Assembly: GCF_019048065.1 (NCBI RefSeq)
Contig: NZ_CP077291.1
Span: 4,774,001 to 4,838,000, forward strand
Source of the DNA: Citrobacter farmeri
GTDB taxonomy: Bacteria; Pseudomonadota; Gammaproteobacteria; Enterobacterales; Enterobacteriaceae
Length of the DNA: 64,000 nt
Direction of reading: 5' to 3'
The notes under the pieces were generated by a model. The model had not been told where the DNA came from, did no database searches, and saw nothing but the letters and a program-made list of their open reading frames with translations. Each line of letters begins with the position of its first letter. Within the stretch, counting starts at the first letter, position 1. This document shows, piece by piece, positions 1 through 7,885 of the stretch. Made by a program: the position numbers and the translations under genes.

Positions 1-61
1 CGACCGCTGCGCTAGATGGCGCAGTTTTTAGTAGGGTCGACGTCAGCATGGAAGAGTTCAT
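1..61 (-). CDS. ivbL: ilvBN operon leader peptide IvbL (partial, cut by left edge)
   Basis: Reading leftward from an ATG at 61, the frame gives MNSSMLTSTLLKTAPSSAAV before the window ends. This follows E. coli IvbL (MTTSMLNAKLLPTAPSAAVV...), the valine/leucine-rich attenuator peptide of the acetolactate synthase I operon ilvBN. An AAGG lies about ten bases upstream of the ATG. The Val-rich half, the attenuator and ilvB must lie beyond the left edge. The location next to istR/tisB matches the E. coli order. Confidence 0.8.
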   Translation of the reverse strand, partial: MNSSMLTSTLLKTAPSSAAV

Positions 62-95
62 TAGGGACCTTGTCTGTTTAATGATTAACAGGATT

Positions 96-125
96 TATAC
101 AAGCACAGCTTTCATAAGCTGACAA
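96..125 (-). promoter_or_regulatory. Probable ivbL-ilvBN promoter
   Basis: On the minus strand a TTGTCA box (120-125) and a TGTATA box (96-101) are 18 bases apart and sit about 35 bases upstream of the ivbL ATG. Further upstream (about 157-167) the sequence aaacgtgatc resembles half of a CRP site, and the E. coli ilvB promoter is known to be CRP-dependent. No transcript end is visible, so the assignment is by spacing and position. Confidence 0.5.
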
Positions 126-193
126 CGGAAAAATTATCATCTGCGTAAAAATGCGTCGACGATCACGTTTCGCCAGGAAAAAGCGGCCAAAAC

Positions 194-268
194 AAAAAAC
201 CCCGCCGGAGCGAGGTTTTTTCAGCGTTATGCGGTTGGTTGCCGCAAAGCACACTGTGTTATGTCAAC
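194..268 (-). ncRNA. istR: IstR-1 antisense RNA
   Basis: A 75-base minus-strand unit starts at GTTGACATAACACAGTGTGC and ends in a GC-rich hairpin with a T-run (about 194-220), as in E. coli IstR-1. Its first 21 bases are perfectly complementary to the tisAB mRNA segment copied at 496-517. In E. coli this pairing blocks the ribosome standby site and recruits RNase III, which prevents TisB synthesis. The middle of the RNA has diverged from E. coli while the pairing segment and terminator are kept. The ends are inferred from the E. coli RNA. Confidence 0.85.
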
Positions 269-269
269 A
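248..269. repeat. 22-bp direct repeat, copy 1 (inside istR)
   Basis: Bases 248-269 are identical to 496-517. This copy encodes the 5' pairing segment of IstR-1 on the minus strand. The other copy is the target in tisAB mRNA. The repeat is therefore the antisense/target pair rather than a mobile repeat. Confidence 0.9.
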
Positions 270-274
270 GCAAA

Positions 275-303
275 AGTATACGCGTTCTGCGAAGAACACG
301 CAA
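275..303 (-). promoter_or_regulatory. istR-1 promoter
   Basis: On the minus strand, TTGCGT (298-303) and TATACT (275-280) are separated by 17 bases. The -10 box ends seven bases before the inferred IstR-1 5' end at 268. No LexA box overlaps it, which fits the constitutive IstR-1 promoter known from E. coli. Confidence 0.65.
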
Positions 304-365
304 TTTCGACACGAATTTTGACGCTTTTGAGTATGGATCAGAAGCTCGGTACTGTCCATAAATAA

Positions 366-381
366 CTGTTCATTTATACAG
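366..381. promoter_or_regulatory. LexA (SOS) box of tisAB
   Basis: CTGTTCATTTATACAG is a full CTGT-N8-ACAG LexA operator. It overlaps the -35 region of the tisAB promoter, so SOS induction should derepress the toxin gene. Confidence 0.9.
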
Positions 382-395
382 TGTTTATCTATAAT
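367..395 (+). promoter_or_regulatory. tisAB promoter
   Basis: TGTTCA (367-372) and TATAAT (390-395) are 17 bases apart. The -35 element lies inside the LexA box. Transcription would start near 402 and give a roughly 180-base leader before tisB. Confidence 0.75.
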
Positions 396-495
396 ATCTC
401 AGTACGCAATGTGTTAGGTGGGGCCGCATCGTAAACCGGCGCAACAAAGTCCTGGCTGAAACGGGTGGTGCCGTCAGCGCCTTAACCCCCCGGTG

Positions 496-517
496 AGCAC
501 ACTGTGTTATGTCAACA
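496..517 (+). promoter_or_regulatory. IstR-1 target / ribosome standby region in tisAB mRNA
   Basis: This is the exact second copy of the 22-bp repeat at 248-269. In E. coli the equivalent single-stranded stretch of processed tisAB mRNA is the ribosome standby site and the IstR-1 pairing site. It lies about 70-90 bases upstream of the tisB start here. Confidence 0.85.
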
Positions 518-560
518 AAGGTGCTGGTAACAGGCGGCGGAAAGGTACGTCAGCACCGTG

Positions 561-578
561 CTCCTTTGCCAAAAGGAG
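561..578 (+). promoter_or_regulatory. Hairpin masking the tisB Shine-Dalgarno
   Basis: CTCCTTT (561-567) and AAAGGAG (572-578) pair across a GCCA loop. The 3' arm is the tisB ribosome binding site itself, seven bases before the ATG. This explains why translation needs an upstream standby site, as established for E. coli tisB. Confidence 0.8.
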
Positions 579-584
579 ACGCGT

Positions 585-674
585 ATGAGCCTCGTGGATA
601 TCGCTATTCTTATCCTGAAACTCATCGTTGCAGCCATGCAACTGCTTGATGCTGTTCTGAAATACCTGAAGTAA
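585..674 (+). CDS. tisB: SOS-induced membrane toxin TisB
   Basis: The 29-residue protein begins MSLVDIAILILKLIVAAMQL and ends in DAVLKYLK. It differs from E. coli TisB only at a few positions (Ser2 for Asn, Met for Leu near residue 18). TisB is a small amphipathic inner-membrane peptide that dissipates the proton-motive force and promotes persister formation during the SOS response. The ATG at 585 has AAGGAG at 573-578, locked in a hairpin. Control elements in order are a LexA box, the IstR-1 target, the masking hairpin and a strong terminator. The whole type I toxin-antitoxin module is intact. A short upstream tisA reading frame is not expected to be translated. Confidence 0.95.
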   Translation: MSLVDIAILILKLIVAAMQLLDAVLKYLK

Positions 675-693
675 TTCAGATTCAAGTCGCACC

Positions 694-722
694 AAAGGGG
701 AGCGGGCAACCGCTCCCCTTTT
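694..722 (+). terminator. tisAB terminator
   Basis: A nine-base-pair stem (GGGGAGCGG / CCGCTCCCC) is closed by a GCAA tetraloop and followed by TTTT. It lies 20 bases after the tisB stop. Confidence 0.9.
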
Positions 723-790
723 ACATCGCAGATGCTTGTGTAGCGATGATATGTTACGTTTTTATGACACTCCCTGATGACGCCTGTGCT

Positions 791-1624
791 ATGACCCTTT
801 CTGTTTTCTGCATTTTGTTGTTCGCCGCGCTGCTGCACGCCAGCTGGAACGCCATTGTGAAAGCCGGAAACGACAAGCTCTACGCTGCCATCAGCGTCAG
901 TGGTTCCGCCGCCATCATGGCGCTTGTGTGTCTGCCCTTTGCGCCACAGCCTTCAACCGCCAGTATCCCGTTTTTAGCCGCCTCAACCGTATTACAGGTG
1001 GTCTACACCGTGCTGGTCGCCAGAACCTATACTGTCTCCGATATGAGCCAGACTTATCCGCTAATGCGCGGGACGGCACCGCTGCTGGTGGCTATCATCA
1101 GCGTACTGTTTCTTGGTGACAGCCTGTCCGCGCTGGCCTGGACGGGTATTGCGGTGATCTGCGCCGCCATCCTCGGCATGGCATTTAATGGTCGCGCTCG
1201 TTCGCAGCAGGGCATTGTGCTGGCGCTGATTAACGCCTGTTTCATCGCCGGATATACGCTGGTCGACGGCACCGGTGTCAGGCTCTCGGAAACGGCGCTG
1301 GGATATACGCTCTGGACCTTCTTTTTGAACGGCTCCTGCCTGCTGGGATGGGCGATGATGGCCCGTCGTCGTGAGGCATTGCGCTATCTGACGCAGCACT
1401 GGAAGAAAGGGATTTTTGGCGGCATTGCCACCATGGGTTCTTACGGACTGGCGCTCTGGGCGATGACCCTCGCGCCGCTGGCAGTGGTCGCTGCACTGCG
1501 TGAAACCTCAATCCTGTTCGGCGCGCTTATCGCCTGGCTACTGCTGAAAGAGCGGGTCGCGGGATTACGCCTCGTGGCTGCCGGTGGGATTGCCGCCGGA
1601 GCCATTCTGTTACGCCTGTCCTAG
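791..1624 (+). CDS. DMT/EamA-family inner-membrane transporter
   Basis: A protein of about 277 residues, almost entirely hydrophobic, with about ten predicted membrane helices in two EamA-like repeats; the second repeat begins near RSQQGIVLALINACFIAGYTL. The family (10-TMS drug/metabolite exporters such as RhaT, YdcZ and EamA) moves small metabolites, but the substrate cannot be read from sequence. The start MTLSVFCILLFAALLHASWN at 791 begins the first helix directly. In-frame starts at 746 or 764 would add a polar tail, and none of the three has a good ribosome binding site. The gene lies between tisB and emrD, where E. coli K-12 has none, and is followed by its own terminator. Confidence 0.75.
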   Translation: MTLSVFCILLFAALLHASWNAIVKAGNDKLYAAISVSGSAAIMALVCLPFAPQPSTASIPFLAASTVLQVVYTVLVARTYTVSDMSQTYPLMRGTAPLLVAIISVLFLGDSLSALAWTGIAVICAAILGMAFNGRARSQQGIVLALINACFIAGYTLVDGTGVRLSETALGYTLWTFFLNGSCLLGWAMMARRREALRYLTQHWKKGIFGGIATMGSYGLALWAMTLAPLAVVAALRETSILFGALIAWLLLKERVAGLRLVAAGGIAAGAILLRLS

Positions 1625-1634
1625 AACACACACT

Positions 1635-1658
1635 CGGCAACATTTGTTGCCGTTTTTT
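1635..1658 (+). terminator. Terminator after the EamA transporter gene
   Basis: CGGCAACA and TGTTGCCG form a stem around a short T loop and are followed by TTTTTT. The structure begins 10 bases past the stop codon. Confidence 0.85.
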
Positions 1659-1803
1659 GTTTACATATCCTGCCGTTCAGCCTCTTTTCATTCCCGCCTG
1701 CCATCTGGCCTTCTTTTTTTAGTGTGGTAGATTTCACTCGCATTTATGGGAATGCGCAGCACCTTATTCTTATTTTTTCTCTTTTTGAAAAGTATTCAGC
1801 GAA

Positions 1804-2988
1804 ATGAAAAGGCAGAGAAACGTCAATTTGTTGTTGATGTTGGTATTACTTGTGGCGGTGGGTCAGATGGCGCAAACCATTTATATTCCTGCCATTGCCG
1901 ACATGGCTCGCGAGCTAAACGTTCGCGAAGGGGCCGTACAAAGCGTTATGGCAGCCTATCTGCTGACCTATGGCGTATCGCAACTGTTTTATGGCCCGCT
2001 TTCTGACCGCGTAGGACGCCGCCCGGTGATCCTCGTCGGAATGTCGATTTTTATGCTCGCCACGCTGGTCGCCATTACGACTCACAGCCTGACGGTGCTG
2101 ATCGCCGCCAGCGCGTTGCAGGGAATGGGAACCGGCGTCGGCGGGGTGATGGCACGGACCTTGCCGCGCGATCTGTATGAAGGCACGCAGCTGCGCCACG
2201 CCAACAGCATGCTGAATATGGGTATTCTGGTCAGTCCGCTGCTGGCGCCGCTCATTGGCGGACTACTGGATACGATGTGGAACTGGCGCGCCTGTTACGT
2301 TTTCTTGCTTGTACTCTGTGCGGGCGTCACCTTCAGCATGGCGCGCTGGATGCCGGAAACACGTCCCACTGGCGCGCCGCGCACGCGGCTGATGACCAGC
2401 TATAAAACCTTGTTTGGTCACAGCGCGTTTAACTGCTATCTGCTAATGCTGATTGGTGGACTGGCCGGTATCGCGGTATTCGAAGCCTGTTCAGGCGTGC
2501 TGATGGGCGCGGTGCTCGGGCTGAGCAGTATGGTGGTGAGTATCCTGTTTATCCTGCCGATCCCGGCGGCGTTTTTCGGCGCATGGTTTGCCGGTCGCCC
2601 GAATAAGCGCTTCTCAACGCTAATGTGGCAATCGGTGGTGAGTTGTCTGTTGGCCGGGCTGATGATGTGGATCCCCGGCTGGTTTGGCGTGATGAACGTC
2701 TGGACACTGTTGATCCCCGCCGCACTGTTCTTCTTCGGTGCCGGGATGCTATTCCCGCTGGCGACCAGCGGCGCGATGGAGCCATTCCCGTTCCTCGCTG
2801 GTACTGCGGGCGCGCTGGTGGGCGGTCTGCAAAACATCGGCTCCGGCGTACTGGCATGGCTTTCCGCCATGCTGCCGCAAACCGGGCAGGGTAGCCTCGG
2901 GCTGCTGATGACGCTTATGGGGCTGTTGATTTTGCTTTGCTGGCTACCGTTGGCGGCGCGTTTTTCACACCAGGGGCAAGCGATTTAA
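1804..2988 (+). CDS. emrD: Multidrug efflux MFS transporter EmrD
   Basis: The 394-residue, 12-helix major-facilitator protein matches E. coli EmrD almost residue for residue (MKRQRNVNLLLMLVLLVAVG...). The MFS signature between helices 2 and 3 is visible as GPLSDRVGRRPVIL near residues 69-82. EmrD is a proton-driven inner-membrane exporter of amphipathic compounds (uncouplers, detergents), with an arabinose-export role reported in E. coli. The gene has no operon partner. Its last 74 bases overlap the convergent GH5-like gene. Confidence 0.95.
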   Translation: MKRQRNVNLLLMLVLLVAVGQMAQTIYIPAIADMARELNVREGAVQSVMAAYLLTYGVSQLFYGPLSDRVGRRPVILVGMSIFMLATLVAITTHSLTVLIAASALQGMGTGVGGVMARTLPRDLYEGTQLRHANSMLNMGILVSPLLAPLIGGLLDTMWNWRACYVFLLVLCAGVTFSMARWMPETRPTGAPRTRLMTSYKTLFGHSAFNCYLLMLIGGLAGIAVFEACSGVLMGAVLGLSSMVVSILFILPIPAAFFGAWFAGRPNKRFSTLMWQSVVSCLLAGLMMWIPGWFGVMNVWTLLIPAALFFFGAGMLFPLATSGAMEPFPFLAGTAGALVGGLQNIGSGVLAWLSAMLPQTGQGSLGLLMTLMGLLILLCWLPLAARFSHQGQAI

Positions 2989-3964
2989 CAACCGTCTGGC
3001 CGGGCGTTTCGCAGTCCGGCGCTATCATCGCCCTTAACAGCGGCTCGTGCGCGGGCCGCCAGGCCCCTTCTTCCCCATCGTAAAACTGCGTATCGGCGTT
3101 GATCGCGTAGGGAATTTTCGCCTTCTTCAGCTCACATGCCATGAACGTGGCAAAGGAAAGTTGAGAAGAGGACGGTGGATTCTTGCTGGTTTCTCCCGGG
3201 GCCCAACCACCAACCCAACTGACATGCCCACTTTTTTGCTGCCAGTGCACAGCGGTATTGATGCGCGCGCGAATCGCCGCTTTCTCTGCTGCCGTCCCGG
3301 ACGTCCAGGGGTATTTACCGTTATTTTTCACCGGCCCCCACGGGAAGATATGCCATTCAGCCAGGACATAGTTCTGACTCTGCGACGGTAGCCTGAGATT
3401 GAGCAAATCTTCCGGTGCAGCACGCAGACGCGGTGCGACAAAAATCATCCGTTGCGGATCGATGGCGTGGATAGTACGAATAGTTTTGTCATACACCCGG
3501 TTCAGGGACGTCAGATTATGATTCAGCTTACCGGCCGGTTCGTAAATCAGATCAAACCCCAGCAGCGGTGCACTGTGGGCAAAATAGTGCGCCACCGCGA
3601 CCCACCAGTTGATCACCTCTTTTTCGTTGCTCGCACTGGGGTCATTTTTATACTCGTCCGCCTGAAAAGCGATAATTGGGATCACGCCGAACTGCTCGCA
3701 GGCCTCCACCAGTTTACGCAGATGAATAAGTCGCGCCTCTGTGGGTTCTCCGATGACCCGAATACGCACATGAGCAATCCCTTTTGCCTTGAAGTCCCGC
3801 ACCACCAGCGGGTCGAACTCCCGAATACCTTGCTCGGTACGCGCCCAGTCGACGTCCATTCCCACACCGAGTTGCTGCGCATAATGCGCCGCCGTCAGCG
3901 GCGGTTGCGCTGCCCCCACGGCAAAACTGGCAAACACAAACAGCGAGACAAGAGGTTTAATCAC
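2915..3964 (-). CDS. Secreted GH5/cellulase-like protein
   Basis: About 349 residues. The preferred start is GTG at 3964, because GAGGATCATC precedes it with good spacing. It gives a signal peptide (IKPLVSLFVFASFAVGAAQ). A TTG five codons upstream is less likely. The body resembles family-5 glycoside hydrolases: an early GVGMDVDW, a strand ending VRIRV, and LLGFDLIYEPAG, where the Glu could be the acid/base. The usual NEP triad reads YEP. The segment where a nucleophile Glu is normally found reads WVGGWAPGE, so activity is uncertain. The C-terminal 25 residues are encoded over the end of emrD. The start lies downstream (leftward) of dsdC on the same strand. No substrate can be proposed. Confidence 0.7.
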   Translation of the reverse strand: MIKPLVSLFVFASFAVGAAQPPLTAAHYAQQLGVGMDVDWARTEQGIREFDPLVVRDFKAKGIAHVRIRVIGEPTEARLIHLRKLVEACEQFGVIPIIAFQADEYKNDPSASNEKEVINWWVAVAHYFAHSAPLLGFDLIYEPAGKLNHNLTSLNRVYDKTIRTIHAIDPQRMIFVAPRLRAAPEDLLNLRLPSQSQNYVLAEWHIFPWGPVKNNGKYPWTSGTAAEKAAIRARINTAVHWQQKSGHVSWVGGWAPGETSKNPPSSSQLSFATFMACELKKAKIPYAINADTQFYDGEEGAWRPAHEPLLRAMIAPDCETPGQTVVKSLAPGVKNAPPTVASKAKSTAP

Positions 3965-4020
3965 GATGATCCTCAGCAATGTTGCAGGCGCGATATCACG
4001 TATTTAGCACGCTTTTTTAT

Positions 4021-4977
4021 TTACCGTGTAGCAGTTTCGCTTGCGGAAAACGACTTCGCCTGCTCATGCAGCCAGTTGATAAAGGCCTCAATTTTCGGCC
4101 ATTGCCTGCCGGGTAGCGTCGTCATGTAGTAATGCTGGTGACAGGTCAACGCCATCTCACCGAAAGGAGCGACCAGCTCACCGCTCTCCAGTCGCTTTTG
4201 TACCAGACGTCTGCGTCCCATCGCCACGCCGATATGGTTCATGGCAGCAATCACCGCTAAATCCGAACGATCAAAGCCAATTCCCGACGATGTCGGCAAA
4301 TTCACGGCAAAATGTTGCGCCCAGCTATGCCACTCGTCGGTCCCTGAATCATTGCTCCAGGCCTGGCGATCGTGCAGCAGCGTACAATGCGAAAGATTCA
4401 CCAGAGATCCCATTAAATCAAAGCGTTGGGCATAATCCGGGCTACAGACGGGGAGAATCGCTTCGTCCATTAGGAAGTGATGCTCCAGTTGGGCCGAAGG
4501 CGCATCGTCAAAGTAGAGCGCCAGATCGACACCAGCGCGCTGCAGGTTCACGTTGTCGTTGCCCGTTAATATGGTGAGCGAAATCGACGGATAGCGGCGG
4601 GTGAAATCACCGAGCGCTGGCACCAGCCAGCATTGCGCAATAGACGGACGAGAATAGACGGTCAACGTCCCGGAGAGTTCCTGGTTTTTGATATCGAGGA
4701 TCTCCTGGTTCAGCGTATCCAGCGACGATTTCAGCGCCCAGAATACCCGCTTACCTTCATGGGTGAGTTCCACTTTGCGGTGCGATCGCACGAAAAGCTG
4801 GATCCCCAACTCCTCTTCCAGTTGGTTAATGCGGTGGCTGATGGCGCTGGGACTCAGCGATAACTCGTCTGCGGCCATCGCAAAAGACTGATGCCGCGCC
4901 GCCACTTCAAATGTGTACAGTTTGGATAATTGCCAACCGTTCAGAAGATGGTTTCTGACTTCGCGAAGGGGTTCCAT
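4021..4977 (-). CDS. dsdC: D-serine-responsive LysR activator DsdC
   Basis: From the ATG at 4977 (SD GAGG nine bases upstream) this gives 318 residues beginning MEPLREVRNHLLNGWQLSKL, matching E. coli DsdC. The winged helix-turn-helix lies near residues 20-75 (FAMAADELSLSPSAISHRIN) and is followed by a LysR substrate-binding domain. DsdC activates dsdXA in response to D-serine and represses itself. It is divergent from dsdX across 230 bases, the classic LysR arrangement. A 32-codon in-frame extension upstream exists but has no homology and is rejected. Confidence 0.93.
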   Translation of the reverse strand: MEPLREVRNHLLNGWQLSKLYTFEVAARHQSFAMAADELSLSPSAISHRINQLEEELGIQLFVRSHRKVELTHEGKRVFWALKSSLDTLNQEILDIKNQELSGTLTVYSRPSIAQCWLVPALGDFTRRYPSISLTILTGNDNVNLQRAGVDLALYFDDAPSAQLEHHFLMDEAILPVCSPDYAQRFDLMGSLVNLSHCTLLHDRQAWSNDSGTDEWHSWAQHFAVNLPTSSGIGFDRSDLAVIAAMNHIGVAMGRRRLVQKRLESGELVAPFGEMALTCHQHYYMTTLPGRQWPKIEAFINWLHEQAKSFSASETATR

Positions 4978-5207
4978 GAGTACCTCGGTGACTTCAGCTT
5001 CAGTCCGGCGAAGTGTAAAAAAGATCGCAGAAAAAATCAGCTTAAAGATGAATGAGAGTGAACCATATCGCAAAATTGAGCGAATATTCGATACAAATCA
5101 CCTCTTTGATTCAATCTGATTCATGTGTAAGAGGATTTATATCGTTTGTCACCGCACGCCGAATTTTTGTCCAATAGGGGCAGGTAAATCACAGGGCAAG
5201 GTGAGAT
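4978..5207. promoter_or_regulatory. dsdC-dsdX divergent control region
   Basis: This 230-base AT-rich gap separates the divergent dsdC and dsdX and must hold both promoters and the DsdC sites. A GAATATTC palindrome with flanking gatacaaatcac lies about 5080-5102, a plausible regulator-binding patch. I could not assign individual -10/-35 boxes with confidence. In E. coli this promoter also needs CRP. Confidence 0.5.
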
Positions 5208-6545
5208 ATGCACTCTCAAATCTGGGTTGTGAGCACGCTGCTAATTAGCATTGTGTTAATTGTACTGACCATCGTGAAATTCAAATTCCACCCATTCCTG
5301 GCACTGCTGCTCGCCAGTTTCTTTGTGGGGGCCATGATGGGCATGGGACCGCTGGACATGGTCAATGCTATCGAAAACGGGATCGGCGGTACGCTCGGCT
5401 TCCTCGCCGCCGTCATCGGTCTTGGTACCATTCTCGGTAAAATGATGGAGGTTTCCGGCGCGGCGGAACGCATCGGCTTAACGCTACAGCGCTGCCGCTG
5501 GCTCTCCGCTGACGTCATTATGGTGCTGGTGGGGTTGATTTGCGGGATCACGCTGTTCGTTGAAGTGGGCGTGGTATTGTTAATTCCTCTCGCATTCTCC
5601 ATCGCGAAAAAAACCAACACTTCTCTGCTGAAACTGGCTATCCCACTGTGTACCGCACTGATGGCCGTTCACTGCGTCGTGCCGCCGCATCCGGCAGCGC
5701 TGTTTGTTGCCAATAAACTGGGGGCGGATATTGGTTCGGTGATCGTCTACGGCCTGCTGGTTGGCCTGATGGCGTCGTTGATCGGTGGCCCGCTGTTCCT
5801 GAAGTTTCTTGGCAATCGCCTACCGTTCAAACCGGTTCCCGCTGAGTTTGCAGACCTCAAAGTCCGCGAGGAAAACACGCTGCCGTCGTTAAGTGCAACA
5901 CTGTTTACCGTCCTCCTGCCGATTGGTTTGATGCTGGTGAAAACCGTGGCTGAGCTGAACATGACCAAAGGCAGCACGCTGTACACCCTGCTGGAATTTA
6001 TCGGCAACCCGATTACTGCCATGTTTATTGCCGTCTTTGTGGCGTATTACATTCTCGGCCTGCGCCAGCATATCGGCATGAGCACACTGCTCACCCATAC
6101 CGAAAACGGTTTTGGTTCTATCGCCAATATCCTGCTGATCATCGGGGCGGGCGGCGCGTTCAACGCCATCCTCAAGAGCAGCGGTCTGGCAGATACGTTA
6201 GCGGTGATCCTCTCCAACATGGATATGCACCCGATTCTGCTGGCCTGGCTGGTCGCATTGATTCTGCATGCGGCGGTCGGTTCTGCCACAGTGGCGATGA
6301 TGGGCGCCACGGCGATTGTCGCGCCGATGCTGCCGATGTATCCCAACGTCAGTCCGGAGATCATCGCCATTGCCATTGGTTCCGGCGCCATTGGCTGCAC
6401 GATCGTCACCGACTCCCTCTTCTGGCTGGTTAAGCAATACTGCGGCGCCACCCTGAATGAGACGTTCAAATACTATACGACCGCGACATTTATCGCCTCG
6501 GTCATTGCACTGGCTTGCACATTCCTGCTTTCCTTTATCATCTAA
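5208..6545 (+). CDS. dsdX: D-serine transporter DsdX
   Basis: The 445-residue, strongly hydrophobic protein belongs to the GntP (gluconate:H+ symporter) family and closely follows E. coli DsdX ([20 protein letters not shown]). It imports D-serine across the inner membrane. About 12 helices are apparent, with typical family segments such as [24 protein letters not shown] loops around residues 145-165. An 18-base gap leads to dsdA, so the two are co-transcribed. Confidence 0.95.
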   Translation: MHSQIWVVSTLLISIVLIVLTIVKFKFHPFLALLLASFFVGAMMGMGPLDMVNAIENGIGGTLGFLAAVIGLGTILGKMMEVSGAAERIGLTLQRCRWLSADVIMVLVGLICGITLFVEVGVVLLIPLAFSIAKKTNTSLLKLAIPLCTALMAVHCVVPPHPAALFVANKLGADIGSVIVYGLLVGLMASLIGGPLFLKFLGNRLPFKPVPAEFADLKVREENTLPSLSATLFTVLLPIGLMLVKTVAELNMTKGSTLYTLLEFIGNPITAMFIAVFVAYYILGLRQHIGMSTLLTHTENGFGSIANILLIIGAGGAFNAILKSSGLADTLAVILSNMDMHPILLAWLVALILHAAVGSATVAMMGATAIVAPMLPMYPNVSPEIIAIAIGSGAIGCTIVTDSLFWLVKQYCGATLNETFKYYTTATFIASVIALACTFLLSFII

Positions 6546-6562
6546 GCGCAAAGAGACGTCCT

Positions 6563-7885
6563 ATGGAAAACATACAAAAACTCATCGCCCAGTATCCTTT
6601 GGTGGAGGAGCTGGTGGCTCTACGAGAAACGACCTGGTTCAACCCGGGAACCACCTCTCTGGCGGAAGGTTTACCTTATGTGGGGCTGACGGAAGAAGAC
6701 GTTAAAGGTGCCCACGCCCGTCTGGCGCGCTTCGCCCCGTATCTGGCAAAAGCCTTCCCGGAAACCGCTGCGACCGGAGGGATCATTGAATCTGAGGTCG
6801 TCGCCATTCCGGCTATGCAACAACGTCTGGAAAAGCAGTACGGACAGAAAATCAGCGGGGAAATCCTGCTGAAAAAAGACAGTCATCTGCCAATATCTGG
6901 CTCAATTAAAGCGCGCGGCGGCATTTATGAAGTCCTGACGCACGCCGAAAAACTGGCGCGGGAAGCCGGTATGCTGACCCCCGAAGAGGACTACAGCGTT
7001 CTGCTTTCGCCAAAGTTCACAGCCTTCTTTAGCCAGTACAGCATCGCCGTGGGTTCAACCGGCAACCTGGGGCTGTCTATCGGCATTATGAGCGCCCGCA
7101 TTGGCTTTAACGTTACGGTGCATATGTCTGCGGATGCCCGTGCATGGAAGAAAGCCAAACTGCGTAGCCACGGCGTCACCGTTGTCGAATACGAAGAAGA
7201 TTACGGCGTGGCGGTTGAGCAGGGTCGCAAAGCAGCGGAGTCCGATCCAAACTGCTTCTTTATTGACGATGAAAACTCCCGCACGCTGTTTTTAGGTTAT
7301 GCGGTTGCCGGGCAGCGTCTGAAAGCGCAATTCGAACAGCAAGGCCGCGTGGTGGATGCCGATCACCCGCTGTTTGTTTATCTGCCGTGTGGCGTGGGGG
7401 GTGGCCCTGGCGGGGTGGCGTTTGGTCTGAAACTGGCATTTGGCGATAACGTGCACTGCTTTTTCGCTGAACCCACCCATTCCCCATGCATGCTGCTGGG
7501 CGTGTATACCGGGCTGCACGACAAGATCGCCGTGCAGGAAATCGGTATCGATAACCAGACAGCGGCAGATGGTCTGGCAGTAGGACGTGCATCCGGCTTT
7601 GTCGGCAGAGCGATGGAACGTCTGCTGGACGGGTTGTATACCCTCAGCGATCGGTCTATGTACGACATGCTGGGCTGGCTGGCACAGGAGGAGGACATTC
7701 GTCTGGAACCGTCAGCACTGGCGGGAATGGCCGGGCCTCAGCGCGTCTGCGCATCCACTGACTATCAGCAGATGCAGGGCATTAGCGCTGAGCAACTTAA
7801 TAATGCCACGCACCTGGTCTGGGCGACGGGTGGCGGCATGGTGCCAGAAGCAGAAATGGCGCAATACCTGGCGAAAGGACGCTAA
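6563..7885 (+). CDS. dsdA: D-serine ammonia-lyase DsdA
   Basis: The 440-residue PLP enzyme converts D-serine to pyruvate and ammonia, detoxifying D-serine and using it as carbon and nitrogen. The Schiff-base lysine is Lys116 in SGSIKARGG, and the glycine-rich phosphate-binding loop CGVGGGPGG lies near residue 275. The ATG at 6563 has AAAGAG upstream and gives [20 protein letters not shown] as in E. coli; an in-frame frame extension into dsdX is ignored. The stop overlaps the convergent yidF stop by three or four bases. Confidence 0.96.
   Translation: MENIQKLIAQYPLVEELVALRETTWFNPGTTSLAEGLPYVGLTEEDVKGAHARLARFAPYLAKAFPETAATGGIIESEVVAIPAMQQRLEKQYGQKISGEILLKKDSHLPISGSIKARGGIYEVLTHAEKLAREAGMLTPEEDYSVLLSPKFTAFFSQYSIAVGSTGNLGLSIGIMSARIGFNVTVHMSADARAWKKAKLRSHGVTVVEYEEDYGVAVEQGRKAAESDPNCFFIDDENSRTLFLGYAVAGQRLKAQFEQQGRVVDADHPLFVYLPCGVGGGPGGVAFGLKLAFGDNVHCFFAEPTHSPCMLLGVYTGLHDKIAVQEIGIDNQTAADGLAVGRASGFVGRAMERLLDGLYTLSDRSMYDMLGWLAQEEDIRLEPSALAGMAGPQRVCASTDYQQMQGISAEQLNNATHLVWATGGGMVPEAEMAQYLAKGR

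Noticed and set aside
512..838. Minus-strand frames over tisB (507-695 and 512-838)
   Set aside because: They cover the TisB coding region and the tisAB terminator. TisB itself is nearly identical to E. coli and explains the region.
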